Part shown: positions 8,933-19,400 of the stretch, one piece after another
Layout of the letters: every line of letters begins with the position of its first letter
Numbering within the stretch: position 1 is the first letter of the stretch
Assembly (NCBI GenBank): GCA_013817245.1
Contig: JACDDA010000008.1
Span: 47,200 to 111,199 of the forward strand
Length of the DNA stretch: 64,000 nt
From: Gammaproteobacteria bacterium
Lineage (GTDB): Bacteria; Pseudomonadota; Gammaproteobacteria; HTCC5015
Reading direction: 5' to 3'
Translations under genes and position numbers: made by a program
The notes under the pieces: model-generated
What the model saw: the letters and a program-made list of their open reading frames with translations, nothing else
Told to the model about the DNA's origin: nothing
Databases searched by the model: none

Positions 8933-8944
8933 CCTTATAAAAAA

Positions 8945-10327
8945 TTAACGTGCGGCTAATTGGCTATTTTTGCGACTGTAAAAGAAATACACAACCAAAC
9001 CTATTAATAACCAAACACCAAAACGCAACCAAGTCTGTAGTGGCAGGCTATACATTAAATAGCCACAAGAAAGAATGCCTAATACTGGAACGACTGGATT
9101 AAATGCAATCCGAAAAGGTCGCGGCAAATCCGGTCGGGTGTAACGCAAAATTAATACGCCTACACAGACCATTACAAATGCAGCCAGTGTGCCGATGCTA
9201 ACTAATTTAGCCACTGCATCAATCGGCATAAAACCTGCGACTAATGCCATTAATACACCGCAAGCAGCAATGACCCGAGCCGGCGTTTGTGTTTTTGGAT
9301 ATAAGGTTTGAAATGCAAAGGGTAATAAACCATCCCGTGACATTGCCAATATCACGCGTGTTAATGCGTAAAATAATACCAACATCACCGTAGTTAAACC
9401 CGCGATAGCACCCGCTGCAATAAAACCAGCTGCAACGCGATGACCTAAGCTCAACAACGCTTCCGCAACCGGTGACGCTACATTCAATGATGTGTAAGGC
9501 ACGATGCCGGTTAATAAACCTGCAACCACTACATAAATTACTGTGCAAATGCCTAGCGATGTCAAAATACCAATGGGTAAATCGCGCTGTGGATTTTTCG
9601 CTTCTTCGGCTGCGGTCGAAACCGCATCAAAACCAATATAAGCAAAGAAAATAAACGCCGCGCCTTGCATGACACCTTCCCAACCAAATGGCATAAACGG
9701 TTGCCAGTGCATTGGATTCACATTAAAGACAGCAACTGCAATAAATATCGCAATCGCTAATAATTTAATCACTACCATCATCGCGTTAAAACGTGCGCTG
9801 ACTTGCACGCCAATGACCAATACTACTGTTAACAACAAAATAATTAATAGAGCCGGTAAATTAACAATCCCGCCAGCATCCGGCGCCGCTGTTAATGCAG
9901 CAGGTAATGCGATGTTCAGCGCGCTCAATGCATTCGTCACATAGCCCGACCAACCAATCGCTACCGCAGGCGTTGCAACACCGTATTCTAAAATTAAATC
10001 CCAACCAATCATCCAAGCGACTATTTCACCCAAACCTGCATACGCATAACCATAGGCACTTCCACAACCGCCGACTGCAGATGCTAATTCGGCATAACAC
10101 AAGGCAGCGAATGCACAGGCAAAACCCGCTACAACATACGACAGCACAATCGCCGGACCTGCTTCAGTTGCCGCAGCAACGCCCGTCAAAACAAAAATAC
10201 CAGCACCGATAATGGCGCCAATGCCTAACAGTGTTAAATCCAGCGCACTCAAACAGCGCTTCAAGCCGGTATCAACAACTAAATCAGCATTAATGGGTTT
10301 GGTACGTAACAACGACATGAATGACAT
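8945..10327 (-). CDS. APC-superfamily amino-acid permease
   Basis: A 460-residue inner-membrane transporter with about 12 hydrophobic helices. Helix 1 carries the unwound substrate-binding motif GIGAIIGAGIFVLTG, typical of APC permeases and close to the cationic amino-acid transporter (CAT/YfnA) branch; AAEEAKNPQRDLPIGI between helices 6 and 7 is also characteristic. Likely role: proton-coupled uptake of an amino acid, which the sequence does not specify. GAGG lies 8 bases upstream of the ATG at 10327. The gene stands alone and ends in a strong terminator. Confidence 0.88.
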   Translation of the reverse strand: MSFMSLLRTKPINADLVVDTGLKRCLSALDLTLLGIGAIIGAGIFVLTGVAAATEAGPAIVLSYVVAGFACAFAALCYAELASAVGGCGSAYGYAYAGLGEIVAWMIGWDLILEYGVATPAVAIGWSGYVTNALSALNIALPAALTAAPDAGGIVNLPALLIILLLTVVLVIGVQVSARFNAMMVVIKLLAIAIFIAVAVFNVNPMHWQPFMPFGWEGVMQGAAFIFFAYIGFDAVSTAAEEAKNPQRDLPIGILTSLGICTVIYVVVAGLLTGIVPYTSLNVASPVAEALLSLGHRVAAGFIAAGAIAGLTTVMLVLFYALTRVILAMSRDGLLPFAFQTLYPKTQTPARVIAACGVLMALVAGFMPIDAVAKLVSIGTLAAFVMVCVGVLILRYTRPDLPRPFRIAFNPVVPVLGILSCGYLMYSLPLQTWLRFGVWLLIGLVVYFFYSRKNSQLAAR

Positions 10328-10408
10328 AGCCCGGTCCTCGATGCAAAGTCGTATAAAAAATCAATTAGAATATTAGCGCGATTCTGCGCACGGGGCAAAA
10401 ATGATTGT

Positions 10409-11197
10409 TTATGATTCGCGCAGAATAAATCCAGTAATGCGCGTCACCCACGCACGTGGCAATAAGCGCGTCGTAAATGCCATGAGTTTATTTGCAATAC
10501 CAGGAATACCCACGGTGCGATGCGACAACATTAATTCAATACCATATTGTGCAACTTGCTGACTACTCATCAACGCACGATCACGCAAAGGATTGCCACG
10601 CGAACCCGAAGCAGCCCAAAATTCCGTACGCGTACTGCCGGGACACAATACTTTAATGCGAACGTTAGTCGACGCTAATTCAGCATTCACTGCTTCCGAT
10701 AAACTTAGAACATAGGCTTTAGTTGCAGCATAAACTGCAAAATAAGGTGCGGGTTGAAAGCTGAGCAACGAAGCAATATTTAAAATACACCCTTGATTAC
10801 GAGTCAGCATTGCTGGCAAAAATAATGTCATTAAGGTCTGTAAGGTGCGCACATTCACATTCAACATGTCCGCAACATCATCTGATGCGATATCTAAAAA
10901 TCGCCCTACTTTACCAAAGCCTGCATTGTTAATCAGAAAATCAATCGCGTGTTTTTTGGCTTGAATATACTGATGCAATTTTGCTGGCGCATTGATATCC
11001 GATAAGTCTAATGCCAGCACTTCAACTAATACGCCATACTCTTTTATTAGTTGGCGCTGCAACGCTTCTAAACGATCAACGCTACGCGCCACAATGATAA
11101 GATTACAACCACGCTGCGCTAATAGCGTTGCAAAATCAACGCCTAATCCACTGGATGCGCCAGTGACAATCGCCCATTTATTATTTAAATTTTTCAT
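10409..11197 (-). CDS. Short-chain dehydrogenase/reductase
   Basis: A 262-residue classical SDR: the nucleotide-binding TGASSGLG at the N-terminus, the NNAG motif near residue 90, the catalytic Ser in NIASLLS and the YAATK Tyr/Lys pair. The Arg after the second strand (VARSVDR) favours NADP(H). The substrate is unknown; the family includes ketoacyl and fatty-acid reductases of the YqjQ/DltE type. I prefer the ATG at 11197; a GTG nine bases earlier is also open. It follows the EamA transporter gene by about 20 bases and may be in an operon with it. Confidence 0.85.
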   Translation of the reverse strand: MKNLNNKWAIVTGASSGLGVDFATLLAQRGCNLIIVARSVDRLEALQRQLIKEYGVLVEVLALDLSDINAPAKLHQYIQAKKHAIDFLINNAGFGKVGRFLDIASDDVADMLNVNVRTLQTLMTLFLPAMLTRNQGCILNIASLLSFQPAPYFAVYAATKAYVLSLSEAVNAELASTNVRIKVLCPGSTRTEFWAASGSRGNPLRDRALMSSQQVAQYGIELMLSHRTVGIPGIANKLMAFTTRLLPRAWVTRITGFILRES

Positions 11198-11215
11198 ATC
11201 AATCACGTTAACCTA

Positions 11216-12139
11216 TCAAACGTTAGTTTTTTTATTCAACACATAAACAGCAGTAATACCGACCAAGCCGCCCGTAATCGTATGCAGGTTGGGCACCTCA
11301 CCTAAAAATACCCAAGCACCTAATGCCGCCGAAGTCGGTACCAAAAAAATAAAACTACTCGCACGACTAGCGCCCAATTGCGTCGTGATGTAAAAATAAA
11401 AACTCGTAGCCAGCGCCGTGGTAATCGTCGCACTAAAAAACAGATTACCCCAAAACAAACCATCTGCCTGTTGTGCAATATGGAATATTTTTTGGCTGTC
11501 GATTAAAAACATCACTTGCAGCACCGATAACAAATACAGCCATAATGAAAATGTTAATGGTGACCCATACTTTTCAGTACGCGCGGTTAACAAACTAATA
11601 ATGGCCCAAATGAAAGCCGCCAACAAAAAATAAACATTGCCAGATTCAAACACCTTTTGCCAATCAGCGATCAGATTTAATAACAAACACGCAGCCACCA
11701 AACCCAGTACTATTCCTAGCGTTTCTTGCTTATCCGGCAAACGCCGCGCCAGTAACAACATAATGACATACGACATCACCGGACAGAGCGTCGTCACTAA
11801 AACACCACCTGCTCCCGCATAACCCTGCAGCAAACCTTTAAAAAACAATACTGAATACGCCGTCATCAACACCGAGGTAATTAATAAACTCGGCAGTCCT
11901 CTACGACTAATAGTCCACTTCACTCGAAACAAGGGCAAAATGAATAACAGCGACAACACCGTAAACGCAAATCGATAAAACGTTATTTCAGTTGCTGCAC
12001 CATAATGAGACAGCACTTTGCCGGATGTCCAACTGAGCCCCCAACAAAACATGCTCAGCATCATGCCGGGCAATAATAGTTTTTGATAATCACTAGAAGG
12101 TGATGAAGTATTTTGAGACAGATTAATGGGAGTCGACAT
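11216..12139 (-). CDS. EamA-family (DMT superfamily) transporter
   Basis: A 307-residue inner-membrane protein with ten predicted helices in two EamA repeats (about residues 20-150 and 165-300). FCWGLSWTSGKVL in helix 1 and GAWVFLGEVP in the second repeat are typical of the drug/metabolite transporter superfamily. The substrate is unknown; members export amino acids or other metabolites. The SDR gene follows closely on the same strand. Confidence 0.85.
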   Translation of the reverse strand: MSTPINLSQNTSSPSSDYQKLLLPGMMLSMFCWGLSWTSGKVLSHYGAATEITFYRFAFTVLSLLFILPLFRVKWTISRRGLPSLLITSVLMTAYSVLFFKGLLQGYAGAGGVLVTTLCPVMSYVIMLLLARRLPDKQETLGIVLGLVAACLLLNLIADWQKVFESGNVYFLLAAFIWAIISLLTARTEKYGSPLTFSLWLYLLSVLQVMFLIDSQKIFHIAQQADGLFWGNLFFSATITTALATSFYFYITTQLGASRASSFIFLVPTSAALGAWVFLGEVPNLHTITGGLVGITAVYVLNKKTNV

Positions 12140-12194
12140 AGAGGTCTTTTAACTACATAAGAATAAGCAATCGCGGGCGAAGCATACAATTAGC

Positions 12195-12215
12195 AGTGAT
12201 TGCGAAGCAATCACT
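12195..12215 (-). terminator. Hairpin after the small secreted-protein gene
   Basis: A perfect 9-bp stem (AGTGATTGC with GCAATCACT) closes a three-base loop just after the stop codon of the gene read on this strand. It lacks a good T-run, so it may be an RNA-stabilising 3' end rather than an intrinsic terminator. Confidence 0.45.
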
Positions 12216-12216
12216 A

Positions 12217-12507
12217 TTATTGAATGGGTTTATTAGTCAAGTGTCGCTTTTTCCATCCCTGAATCATGGCAGGCGTGACATCTTTAGAATAACAAAGTGG
12301 CGCATACCCGTTCTGCCTGGTGTAAGCACTTCTTCTTCCACATTTTGCCCCATTACTTGCTAAATTATATGGGCATGGGCATTTGCGCGGATAATTCGCA
12401 ATAGATTCCTGAATTATGCTTTCAGTAATAAATTGTTCTGATAATTGCGGGTCGCTTGCCCATAATAAGCAAGGCATTAACAACATTCCTAACACCAAAT
12501 TTTTCAT
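12217..12507 (-). CDS. Small exported Cys-rich protein, function unknown
   Basis: A 96-residue protein. A signal peptide covers about residues 1-17 (MKNLVLGMLLMPCLLWA), and the mature part has a compact Cys motif, CPCPYN-x5-KCG-x-RSAY-x4-GYAPLCY, around residues 46-74. Short proteins with a similar CPCPY...CGxxSAY signature occur in other gammaproteobacteria; I know of no assigned function. Four clustered Cys in the mature part suggest disulfides or a metal site in the periplasm. The ATG at 12507 puts the signal peptide at the N-terminus; an upstream in-frame ATG adds ten polar residues. It borders the composite repeat. Confidence 0.7.
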   Translation of the reverse strand: MKNLVLGMLLMPCLLWASDPQLSEQFITESIIQESIANYPRKCPCPYNLASNGAKCGRRSAYTRQNGYAPLCYSKDVTPAMIQGWKKRHLTNKPIQ

Positions 12508-12620
12508 CTTACTTTCATTCGTTAGTAGTATCGTCATAATGATAGTGAAGCATTATTACGAATACGTTATTATTTGAGTTTACTTCCTTATAAAAATTCG
12601 TTCGCTGCTGCGCAGATTTT

Positions 12621-13003
12621 GTAGGGTGCAATAAGCGCAGCGCACCAAATATCTTTAATAAATAAAAGCGTTTCGCTCGTCGCTACGCGACTACAGCGAG
12701 TAACTTTTTGTCGTAACAAAAAGTCACCAAAAAATACTCCCCTGATGTCTCGCTGCGCGTAAGTATTACGCGCAGTTCCCTCGTGTTTGATCTGTTGTTG
12801 CGGGTCGTCACGACGCGACGTCCTTGTCGCGGCGTGACTAAAACAAACTTCCTGTTTGTTTTCCCCGACAACCGCTCAAACACTAGGCGAGCCATATGGA
12901 CGTTTGCTTCGTTTTAGTTTTAAAGAAAACCAATAGCATGAAAGTGTTTTAAGTTACGTAGATACAAACTAAAGGGATAATGCCCGTCATGATGTGCCGA
13001 GAA
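12621..13003 (-). repeat. Composite hairpin-rich repeat, copy B body (inverted to copy A)
   Basis: Read on the minus strand, this block repeats the modules of 104-533 in the same order: the ATTATCCCTTT segment, the GTCGGGGAAAAC segment with the AAAACAAAC/GTTTGTTTT hairpin, the CGCGAC/GTCGCG hairpin, the CTGCGCGTA/TACGCGCAG hairpin, the ACTTTTTGT/ACAAAAAGT hairpin, GTCGC/GCGAC, and the terminal TAGGGTGCAATAAGCG module. The spacer after the first segment is not conserved. Stems are conserved better than loops. It joins the 94-bp module at 13004-13097. Confidence 0.85.
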
Positions 13004-13097
13004 GTGTTTAAGGGGTAGCGACACATGAACAGGGATGTTCATGTGAGCCGATCGCAACAGGATGTTGCGTGGAGGCGACGCGTTAGCCCTTAAACAC
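13004..13097 (-). repeat. 94-bp palindromic module with 11-bp inverted ends, copy 2
   Basis: GTGTTTAAGGG at 13004-13014 is matched by CCCTTAAACAC at 13087-13097. Over the full 94 bp it equals the inverse of 10-103 apart from about four bases. The similarity continues on both sides, so in this locus the module lies between two repeat bodies that read outward. Confidence 0.85.
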
Positions 13098-13236
13098 TAC
13101 GAGGGCATACTGTAATGAAATGCAATTCCATTACAGTACACAACATTGGGGCAAGTATTTTTTGGTGACTTTTTGTTACGACAAAAAGTTACTCGCTGTA
13201 GTCGCGTAGCGACGAGCGAAACGCTTTTATGTTTTA
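13098..13236 (+). repeat. Shortened repeat body reading away from copy B
   Basis: The block from about 13153 to 13230 (GTATTTTTTGGTGAC, the ACTTTTTGT/ACAAAAAGT hairpin, GTCGCGTAGCGAC) is identical over about 75 bp to the inverse of about 12663-12738. The middle modules are missing and are replaced by a separate 10-bp hairpin, TACTGTAATG with CATTACAGTA, at 13108-13138. Together with copy B it forms a large imperfect inverted repeat centred on the 94-bp module. I see nothing else in 13237-13292. Confidence 0.8.
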
Positions 13237-13292
13237 TCAAAACATTTGACACGTGAGAACACGACCATTCCCACCCTCCTTAGCTGCCTGGC

Positions 13293-13688
13293 TTAATAAG
13301 CAGTCAATCGAGATATTGCAACAAAAGATCCTATACCAAAAAATATTATGCCTAGCCCAACACATACGACAAGCCCATTAAACCAATATACATGCACAGG
13401 AGAATCTTTCTTATTTACTAGTTGGCTATAAATAGTTAGCTGAGTCCAATATGCCAAACATAACGCTATTCCACTTACCAATAAACCTAAAATGAAAAAT
13501 ATTAGAGGCTGCCGCATATCTGGCACATGTTCACCATCTGCCTTTGAAACCATATCACCTATAAAAGTAAGTATGGCAATAATCGCTCCGCCATTAATTA
13601 TAAAAACGTAACGTAATACAGCATGCCCATATGTGATCAAAGATTTATATGTCTCTAAAGCATGCCAACTTTGATTTGATTCCGACAT
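13293..13688 (-). CDS. Four-helix membrane protein, hypothetical
   Basis: A 131-residue protein of unknown function. Hydrophobic segments at about residues 20-45, 60-82 and 100-128, probably four helices in all, separate a short polar N-terminus (MSESNQSWHALETYKSL) and a small loop with KADGEHVPDMRQP. The pattern recalls small conserved membrane proteins found sporadically in bacteria. Base composition is visibly more AT-rich than in clpB, and it lies between the composite repeat and clpB, which suggests an accessory gene. There is no evidence on substrate or partner. Confidence 0.65.
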   Translation of the reverse strand: MSESNQSWHALETYKSLITYGHAVLRYVFIINGGAIIAILTFIGDMVSKADGEHVPDMRQPLIFFILGLLVSGIALCLAYWTQLTIYSQLVNKKDSPVHVYWFNGLVVCVGLGIIFFGIGSFVAISRLTAY

Positions 13689-13729
13689 GTCATCCCTCTA
13701 AAAATGTAATAGAATTAAAAAACTAAAAA

Positions 13730-16333
13730 TCAATGCAGCTTCCCCTTGGTAAAACTCAACGCCTCGCCATCCACATCAATCACCACCACATCCTTCGCTC
13801 CAAACTCCCCTGCTAATATTTTGTGCGCAAGTGGATTTTCCAATCGTTGTTGAATAACACGTTTCAGTGGTCGTGCGCCATAAACTGGATCAAACCCGGC
13901 TTCGCCTAATCTATCTAATGCCGCGATGCTAATTTCAAGTTTAATTTCTCGCTCTAGCAAACGTGCTCGCAGGTGTTCTAGTTGCACGTCGGCAATCGCA
14001 CGAATGTGTTCTTTGGCTAATGGATGAAACACGACGACGTCATCAACGCGATTAATGAATTCTGGTCGGAAGTGTGTCGCCACTACTTCCATTACCGCTT
14101 GTTTCATTTTGTCGTAGTTATGTTCACCGCTTAATTCTTGGATAATTTGACTACCAAGATTTGAAGTCATCACAATCACAGTGTTACGAAAATCCACGGT
14201 GCGACCTTGACCATCGGTTAAGCGGCCATCATCTAATACTTGTAACAACACATTAAAGACATCGGGATGTGCTTTTTCGACTTCATCGAGTAACACAACG
14301 GAATACGGTTTGCGGCGCACGGCTTCGGTTAAATAACCGCCTTCTTCGTAGCCTACGTAACCGGGTGGTGCGCCGATTAAACGGGCAACAGAATGTTTTT
14401 CCATAAACTCGGACATGTCTATCCGTATCATCGCGTCTTCGGTATCAAATAAAAATCCCGCTAGTGCTTTGCTTAATTCGGTTTTACCAACGCCGGTAGG
14501 ACCTAAAAATAAAAATGAACCATTCGGACGCTTAGGATCCGACAAACCTGCACGCGAACGACGAATCGCATTGGCTACAGCAGTCACCGCTTCGGTCTGA
14601 CCAATCACGCGTAATGCCAAAGCCTCTTCCATGCGTAATAATTTATCGCGCTCGCCTTCCAGCATTTTAGAAACGGGAATGCCCGTCCATTTAGAAACAA
14701 TTTCCGCAATTTCTTCTTCAGTGACTTTATTGCGCATTAACTGCGGTTCATTATCATCGAGCTTTGTATGCTCTGATGCTTGCAAACGTTTTTCTAATTC
14801 GGGAATACGACCATATTGCAATTCAGACATGCGCGTTAAGTTGCCGGCGCGGCGCGCAGTTTCTAATTCTAAACGCGCGCGGTCGAGTTCTTCTTTAATA
14901 TGCGCTGAACCTTGCACTGCCGACTTTTCTGCTTTCCAAATTTCTTCGAAGTCCGCATATTCTTTTTCTAGCGTCTTAATACTGGCTTGCAATATTTTCA
15001 ATCTATTTTTCGATGCTTCGTCATGTTCTTTTTTCAACGCTTCACGTTCAATTTTTAATTGAATCAAACGTCTGTCGAGTTTATCCATCACTTCCGGCTT
15101 GGAATCAATTTCCATGCGAATCAAACTGGCGGCTTCGTCAATCAAGTCAATGGCTTTATCTGGCAATTGTCTATCGCTAATATAACGATGCGACAAAGTT
15201 GCTGCCGCAATAATGGCAGGATCGGTTATATTTACGCCGTGATGCACTTCATAACGTTCTTTTAAACCGCGTAGAATCGCAATGGTATCTTCCACGTTCG
15301 GTTCATCTACTAAAACTTTTTGAAAACGCCGTTCGAGTGCGGCATCTTTTTCAATATATTTTCTATATTCATCTAACGTGGTAGCGCCCACGCAATGCAA
15401 TTCGCCGCGTGCTAACGCAGGTTTCAACATATTGCCGGCATCCATTGCACCGTCAGCTTTACCGGCACCTACCATCGTATGAATTTCATCAATAAATAAA
15501 ATGATTTGGCCTTCTTGTTTGGCTAAATCTTTTAATACGGCTTTCAGACGTTCTTCAAATTCACCGCGAAATTTTGCGCCCGCGATTAACGCACCCATGT
15601 CGAGCGACAATACACGTTTGTTTTTTAAACCTTCCGGCACTTCACCATTAATAATACGTTGCGCAAGACCTTCAACGATGGCGGTTTTACCCACGCCAGG
15701 TTCGCCGATTAATACGGGATTATTTTTAGTGCGGCGTTGTAACACTTGAATAGCGCGACGAATTTCATCATCGCGACCAATGACGGGATCTAGCTTGCCT
15801 TGTTCAGCGCGTTGCGTCAGATCGATAGTGTATTTTTCTAACGCTTGTCGATTTTCTTCTGCGTTCGCATCGTCCACACGCTGACCTCCGCGCAATTCAT
15901 CTATGTTTTTTTCGATTAATTTTTTCAAGCCATCCGGTCTAGGACTAAGCTTTTTTAATATTTCAGCAGCTGCACCGCCCGCCTCTAAGATTGCAGGCAA
16001 TAATAATTCGCTGGCAATAAATTGATCTTTGCGTTGTTGCGCAAGTTTGTCGCAAATATTAAATACTTTATTAAGCTCATTCGCGATTTGTAAATCGCCA
16101 CCCGCTCCTTGCACGTGTGGCAAGCTATCTAAATAAGCATTCAACTCGGTACGTAACGCAGCGGTTTTGATTTCTGATTGCGTCAGCAAGTGATTAAAGG
16201 TGCTGTCTTGTTGATTTAGAATTGCAGCTAATACATGCGCCGATTCAATGAACTGATGTTCGCGTCCTACTGCTAATGACTGCGCATCGGCTAATGCTGC
16301 TTGAAATTTGCTGGTTAATTTCTCGATCCGCAT
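13730..16333 (-). CDS. clpB: ClpB protein disaggregase
   Basis: An 867-residue Hsp100 chaperone that, with DnaK, pulls polypeptides out of aggregates. An N-terminal Clp repeat domain (about residues 1-145) is followed by AAA+ domain 1 (Walker A GEPGVGKT near 200, Walker B LFIDEIH), the coiled-coil middle domain (about 400-525, rich in Lys/Glu) and AAA+ domain 2 (Walker A GPTGVGKT near 605). The ATG at 16333 gives the family start MRxxxLTxKF and has AGGTAGGG upstream; the upstream in-frame start adds 13 unsupported residues. A candidate heat-shock promoter precedes it. Confidence 0.97.
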   Translation of the reverse strand: MRIEKLTSKFQAALADAQSLAVGREHQFIESAHVLAAILNQQDSTFNHLLTQSEIKTAALRTELNAYLDSLPHVQGAGGDLQIANELNKVFNICDKLAQQRKDQFIASELLLPAILEAGGAAAEILKKLSPRPDGLKKLIEKNIDELRGGQRVDDANAEENRQALEKYTIDLTQRAEQGKLDPVIGRDDEIRRAIQVLQRRTKNNPVLIGEPGVGKTAIVEGLAQRIINGEVPEGLKNKRVLSLDMGALIAGAKFRGEFEERLKAVLKDLAKQEGQIILFIDEIHTMVGAGKADGAMDAGNMLKPALARGELHCVGATTLDEYRKYIEKDAALERRFQKVLVDEPNVEDTIAILRGLKERYEVHHGVNITDPAIIAAATLSHRYISDRQLPDKAIDLIDEAASLIRMEIDSKPEVMDKLDRRLIQLKIEREALKKEHDEASKNRLKILQASIKTLEKEYADFEEIWKAEKSAVQGSAHIKEELDRARLELETARRAGNLTRMSELQYGRIPELEKRLQASEHTKLDDNEPQLMRNKVTEEEIAEIVSKWTGIPVSKMLEGERDKLLRMEEALALRVIGQTEAVTAVANAIRRSRAGLSDPKRPNGSFLFLGPTGVGKTELSKALAGFLFDTEDAMIRIDMSEFMEKHSVARLIGAPPGYVGYEEGGYLTEAVRRKPYSVVLLDEVEKAHPDVFNVLLQVLDDGRLTDGQGRTVDFRNTVIVMTSNLGSQIIQELSGEHNYDKMKQAVMEVVATHFRPEFINRVDDVVVFHPLAKEHIRAIADVQLEHLRARLLEREIKLEISIAALDRLGEAGFDPVYGARPLKRVIQQRLENPLAHKILAGEFGAKDVVVIDVDGEALSFTKGKLH

Positions 16334-16407
16334 CTGCAAAACCCTACCTTGTAAATGATTGATACCGGCCACTAAGACTTATGCTTTTAGCACTGAGTGA
16401 GCACAGA

Positions 16408-16435
16408 AGTATAGACGAAGGCAGGAAGTTTCAAG
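16408..16435 (-). promoter_or_regulatory. Candidate heat-shock (sigma-32) promoter of clpB
   Basis: On the minus strand CTTGAAA (16429-16435) matches the sigma-32 -35 element. It is followed 13 bases later by TCTATACT (16408-16415), a weak match to the sigma-32 -10 that also resembles a vegetative -10. Heat-shock control of clpB is general in gammaproteobacteria. Confidence 0.5.
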
Positions 16436-16440
16436 AGGAC

Positions 16441-19400
16441 TTACAAAATTTCGCCTTCCCGTTGCAACTGCTGAGTGATTTGGCCAGGAGCTGCAACAAA
16501 ACGTGCTAACACTATATAAACCGCTGGGATTAGAAACAAACTAACAAAGGTAGCAAACATCATCCCACCAATAATCACTATGGCTAATGCACTACGACTT
16601 TCTGCGCCTGCACCACTCGATAAAACTAATGGGACGGCGCCTAAGATAGTGGCAATAGTGGTCATCATAATAGGACGAAAGCGTTGTTTAGTGGCTTGCA
16701 ATGCTGCATCGGCTACAGCATAACCTTCGCCGCGCAATTGATTAGCAAATTCCACAATCAAAATACCATTCTTAGCTACTAATCCAACCAGCATCAGCAA
16801 ACCAATCTGACTAAAAATATTTAAGCTAATACCGGCTAACCATAAACTCAATAAACCACCTGTAATGGCAATGGGTACGGTCAACATGATGGTTAAGGGA
16901 TGAATCCAGCTTTCAAATTGCGCGGCTAATACTAAAAACACAACTATTAACGCTAAGCCAAAAGTAATCCACAACGCGCCACTCGCTTCATAATATTCCA
17001 ACGATAAACCGGAATAACTTATTGCTGCATCAGCAGGCAACGTTTGTTTAATGCGACGTTGCATATCATTCAAGGCATCACCTAAAGCATAATTCGGCGC
17101 GAGCGCTGCCGACAAGGTAACAGCGGGCAGGCGATTCACTCGACTTAATTCTTTGGGCGTGGCGCTTTCAGCAATATCAATATAATTGGATAAAGGCACC
17201 ATTTGTCCATCCAGCGCACGAATATAACTACGACCAATATCTTGTGGCACTCGTCGCTGACTTGCTGGCAACTGCAAAATCACGTCATAAGTTTCATTAC
17301 GATCAATAAAGGTAGAGACTGTTCTCGAGCCATACAACACTTGCAAAGTCTCCGCGACATCTGCGGCACTAATACCTGCTAACGCGGCTTTATCGCGATT
17401 GATACTGACATTAATGACTGGCTTCGCTGTTTTATAATCAATGTCAGGATTTAATAATTGAGAATTTTCACGCACGTTATCAAGCAATTGATTTGCCCAC
17501 GTTTCAGCTTGCGCATACGTTGACGAACCAATCACTACTTGCAACGGGGTACGGCCCGCACCACTATTTTGTCCATAACCCATAGGGCTAATAGCAAATG
17601 CTTGCACGCCAGGTAATTTTAATAACTGTGGCAAAATTTGATTTTTAATTTCTTCTTGTGAACGCGTTCGTTGTTCAATCGGTACTAACCGCGCAATGCC
17701 CAACCCACTATTCACTTCGCCGATACTGTTATTAGACGGAGCCACCATAAAAAAGAAAGTGCCGAGCTCACCCGTTGCTTTTAATTGATTAACAATTTTT
17801 TCTATTTTCTGACCTTGCGCTCGCGTGTATTCAAGACTGGAACCATCAGGTGTAGAAAAGCGAATATAAATAATACTGCGGTCTTCAATCGGTGTGGTTT
17901 CTGCAGGCAATACCATATAAAGACCTACAGCCCCCAAAGCCAAAATAGCGCTGACAATAAAAATGCGGCCGCGATAATGTTGCGCAGTTTCCACCCAACG
18001 CGCAAAAGTATCATTAACAACTGCAAACCATTGGCCGGCTTTTTGATGTGCTTGCGACGATTGCAGCATTAACGCACACATCATCGGCGTAAGCGTTAAC
18101 GCTACCACACTGGAAAACAATACTGCCGCTGCTAACGCTACGCCAAATTCAGTAAACAAACGACCGACATTGCCCTGCATGTACGACAAGGGTAAAAACA
18201 CTGAAACCAACACTAAGGTTGTGGCAATTACTGCAAAGGTAATTTGTCGCGAACCGCGATACGCCGCAACTAAAGGTGATTCACCTTGTTCCATACGCCG
18301 ATAAACATTTTCTAATACAATAATAGAATCATCTACTACCAAGCCAATAGCTAATACAAACGCTAACAAGGTAAGAATATTAATCGTGAATCCTAAGGCA
18401 CCGAGCACCATGAAACTCGCGATTACAGATACCGGAATCGCCACTGCGGGAATCAAAGTAGCGCGCCAATTACCAAGGAATCCATAAATCACACCGACTA
18501 CTAATAAAATGGCGATCCCTAAAGCAATGACGACTTCATGAATGGATTCTTCGATAAATAAAGCGCTATCATAAATAACATTTATTTGTAGAGCATCGGG
18601 CAATGCGTCTTGAACTTTTGCTAACTCAGCCCGCACACCTTTGGAAACATCTAAGGTGTTGGCTTTAGATTGTTTAACAATGCCTAAGCCGACAATACCT
18701 TTACCATTAAGATACATTTCACGACGATTCGTATCGGTATCCAAATTAATTTTAGCGATATCATTCAAGCGCACGATACGGCCTTGATTTTGATACACCA
18801 CAATGCGACCAAAAGATTCTTTATCTAATAAACGGGTTTTTAAACGCACGCTGAATTCGCGCTGCAAAGATTCAATACGCCCAGCAGGTAACTCTACATT
18901 GGCTGCACGAATAGCTTGCACTACATCATTTGCAGTTACGCCGTAAGCTACCATCGCTTCACGATTCAACCAAACGCGCATCGCATAAAATTGTCCGCCG
19001 CCTAATGTTACTGAAGCAACGCCGGGGACACTGGAAAAACGGTCTTGTAAATTGCGCACCGCGTAGTCGGTTAATTCCAAACCAGAATATTGCGGACTGG
19101 ATAAACCCATCCATAAAATCGGACTGGAATCAGCATCCGCTTTAGATACTTGTGATTCTTCTGCTTCATCGGGCAAAGCACGTCGTACGCGCGCTAATTT
19201 ATCGCGCACATCATTCGCGGCGGCGTCTACATCGCGCGATAATTCAAACTCAATCGTGACACTCGATACTTCATCACGACTCGTAGAAGTAATGCGTTTA
19301 ATACCTTCAACACCACTAACCGCCGATTCAATTTGTTGAGTGATATCACGCTCGATAACATCCGCTGCTGCGCCCACATAGACAGTGGAGATAGAAATTA

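Noticed and set aside
12683..12895. A 70-codon open frame on the minus strand
   Set aside because: It is the counterpart of the frame in copy A and fails for the same reasons.
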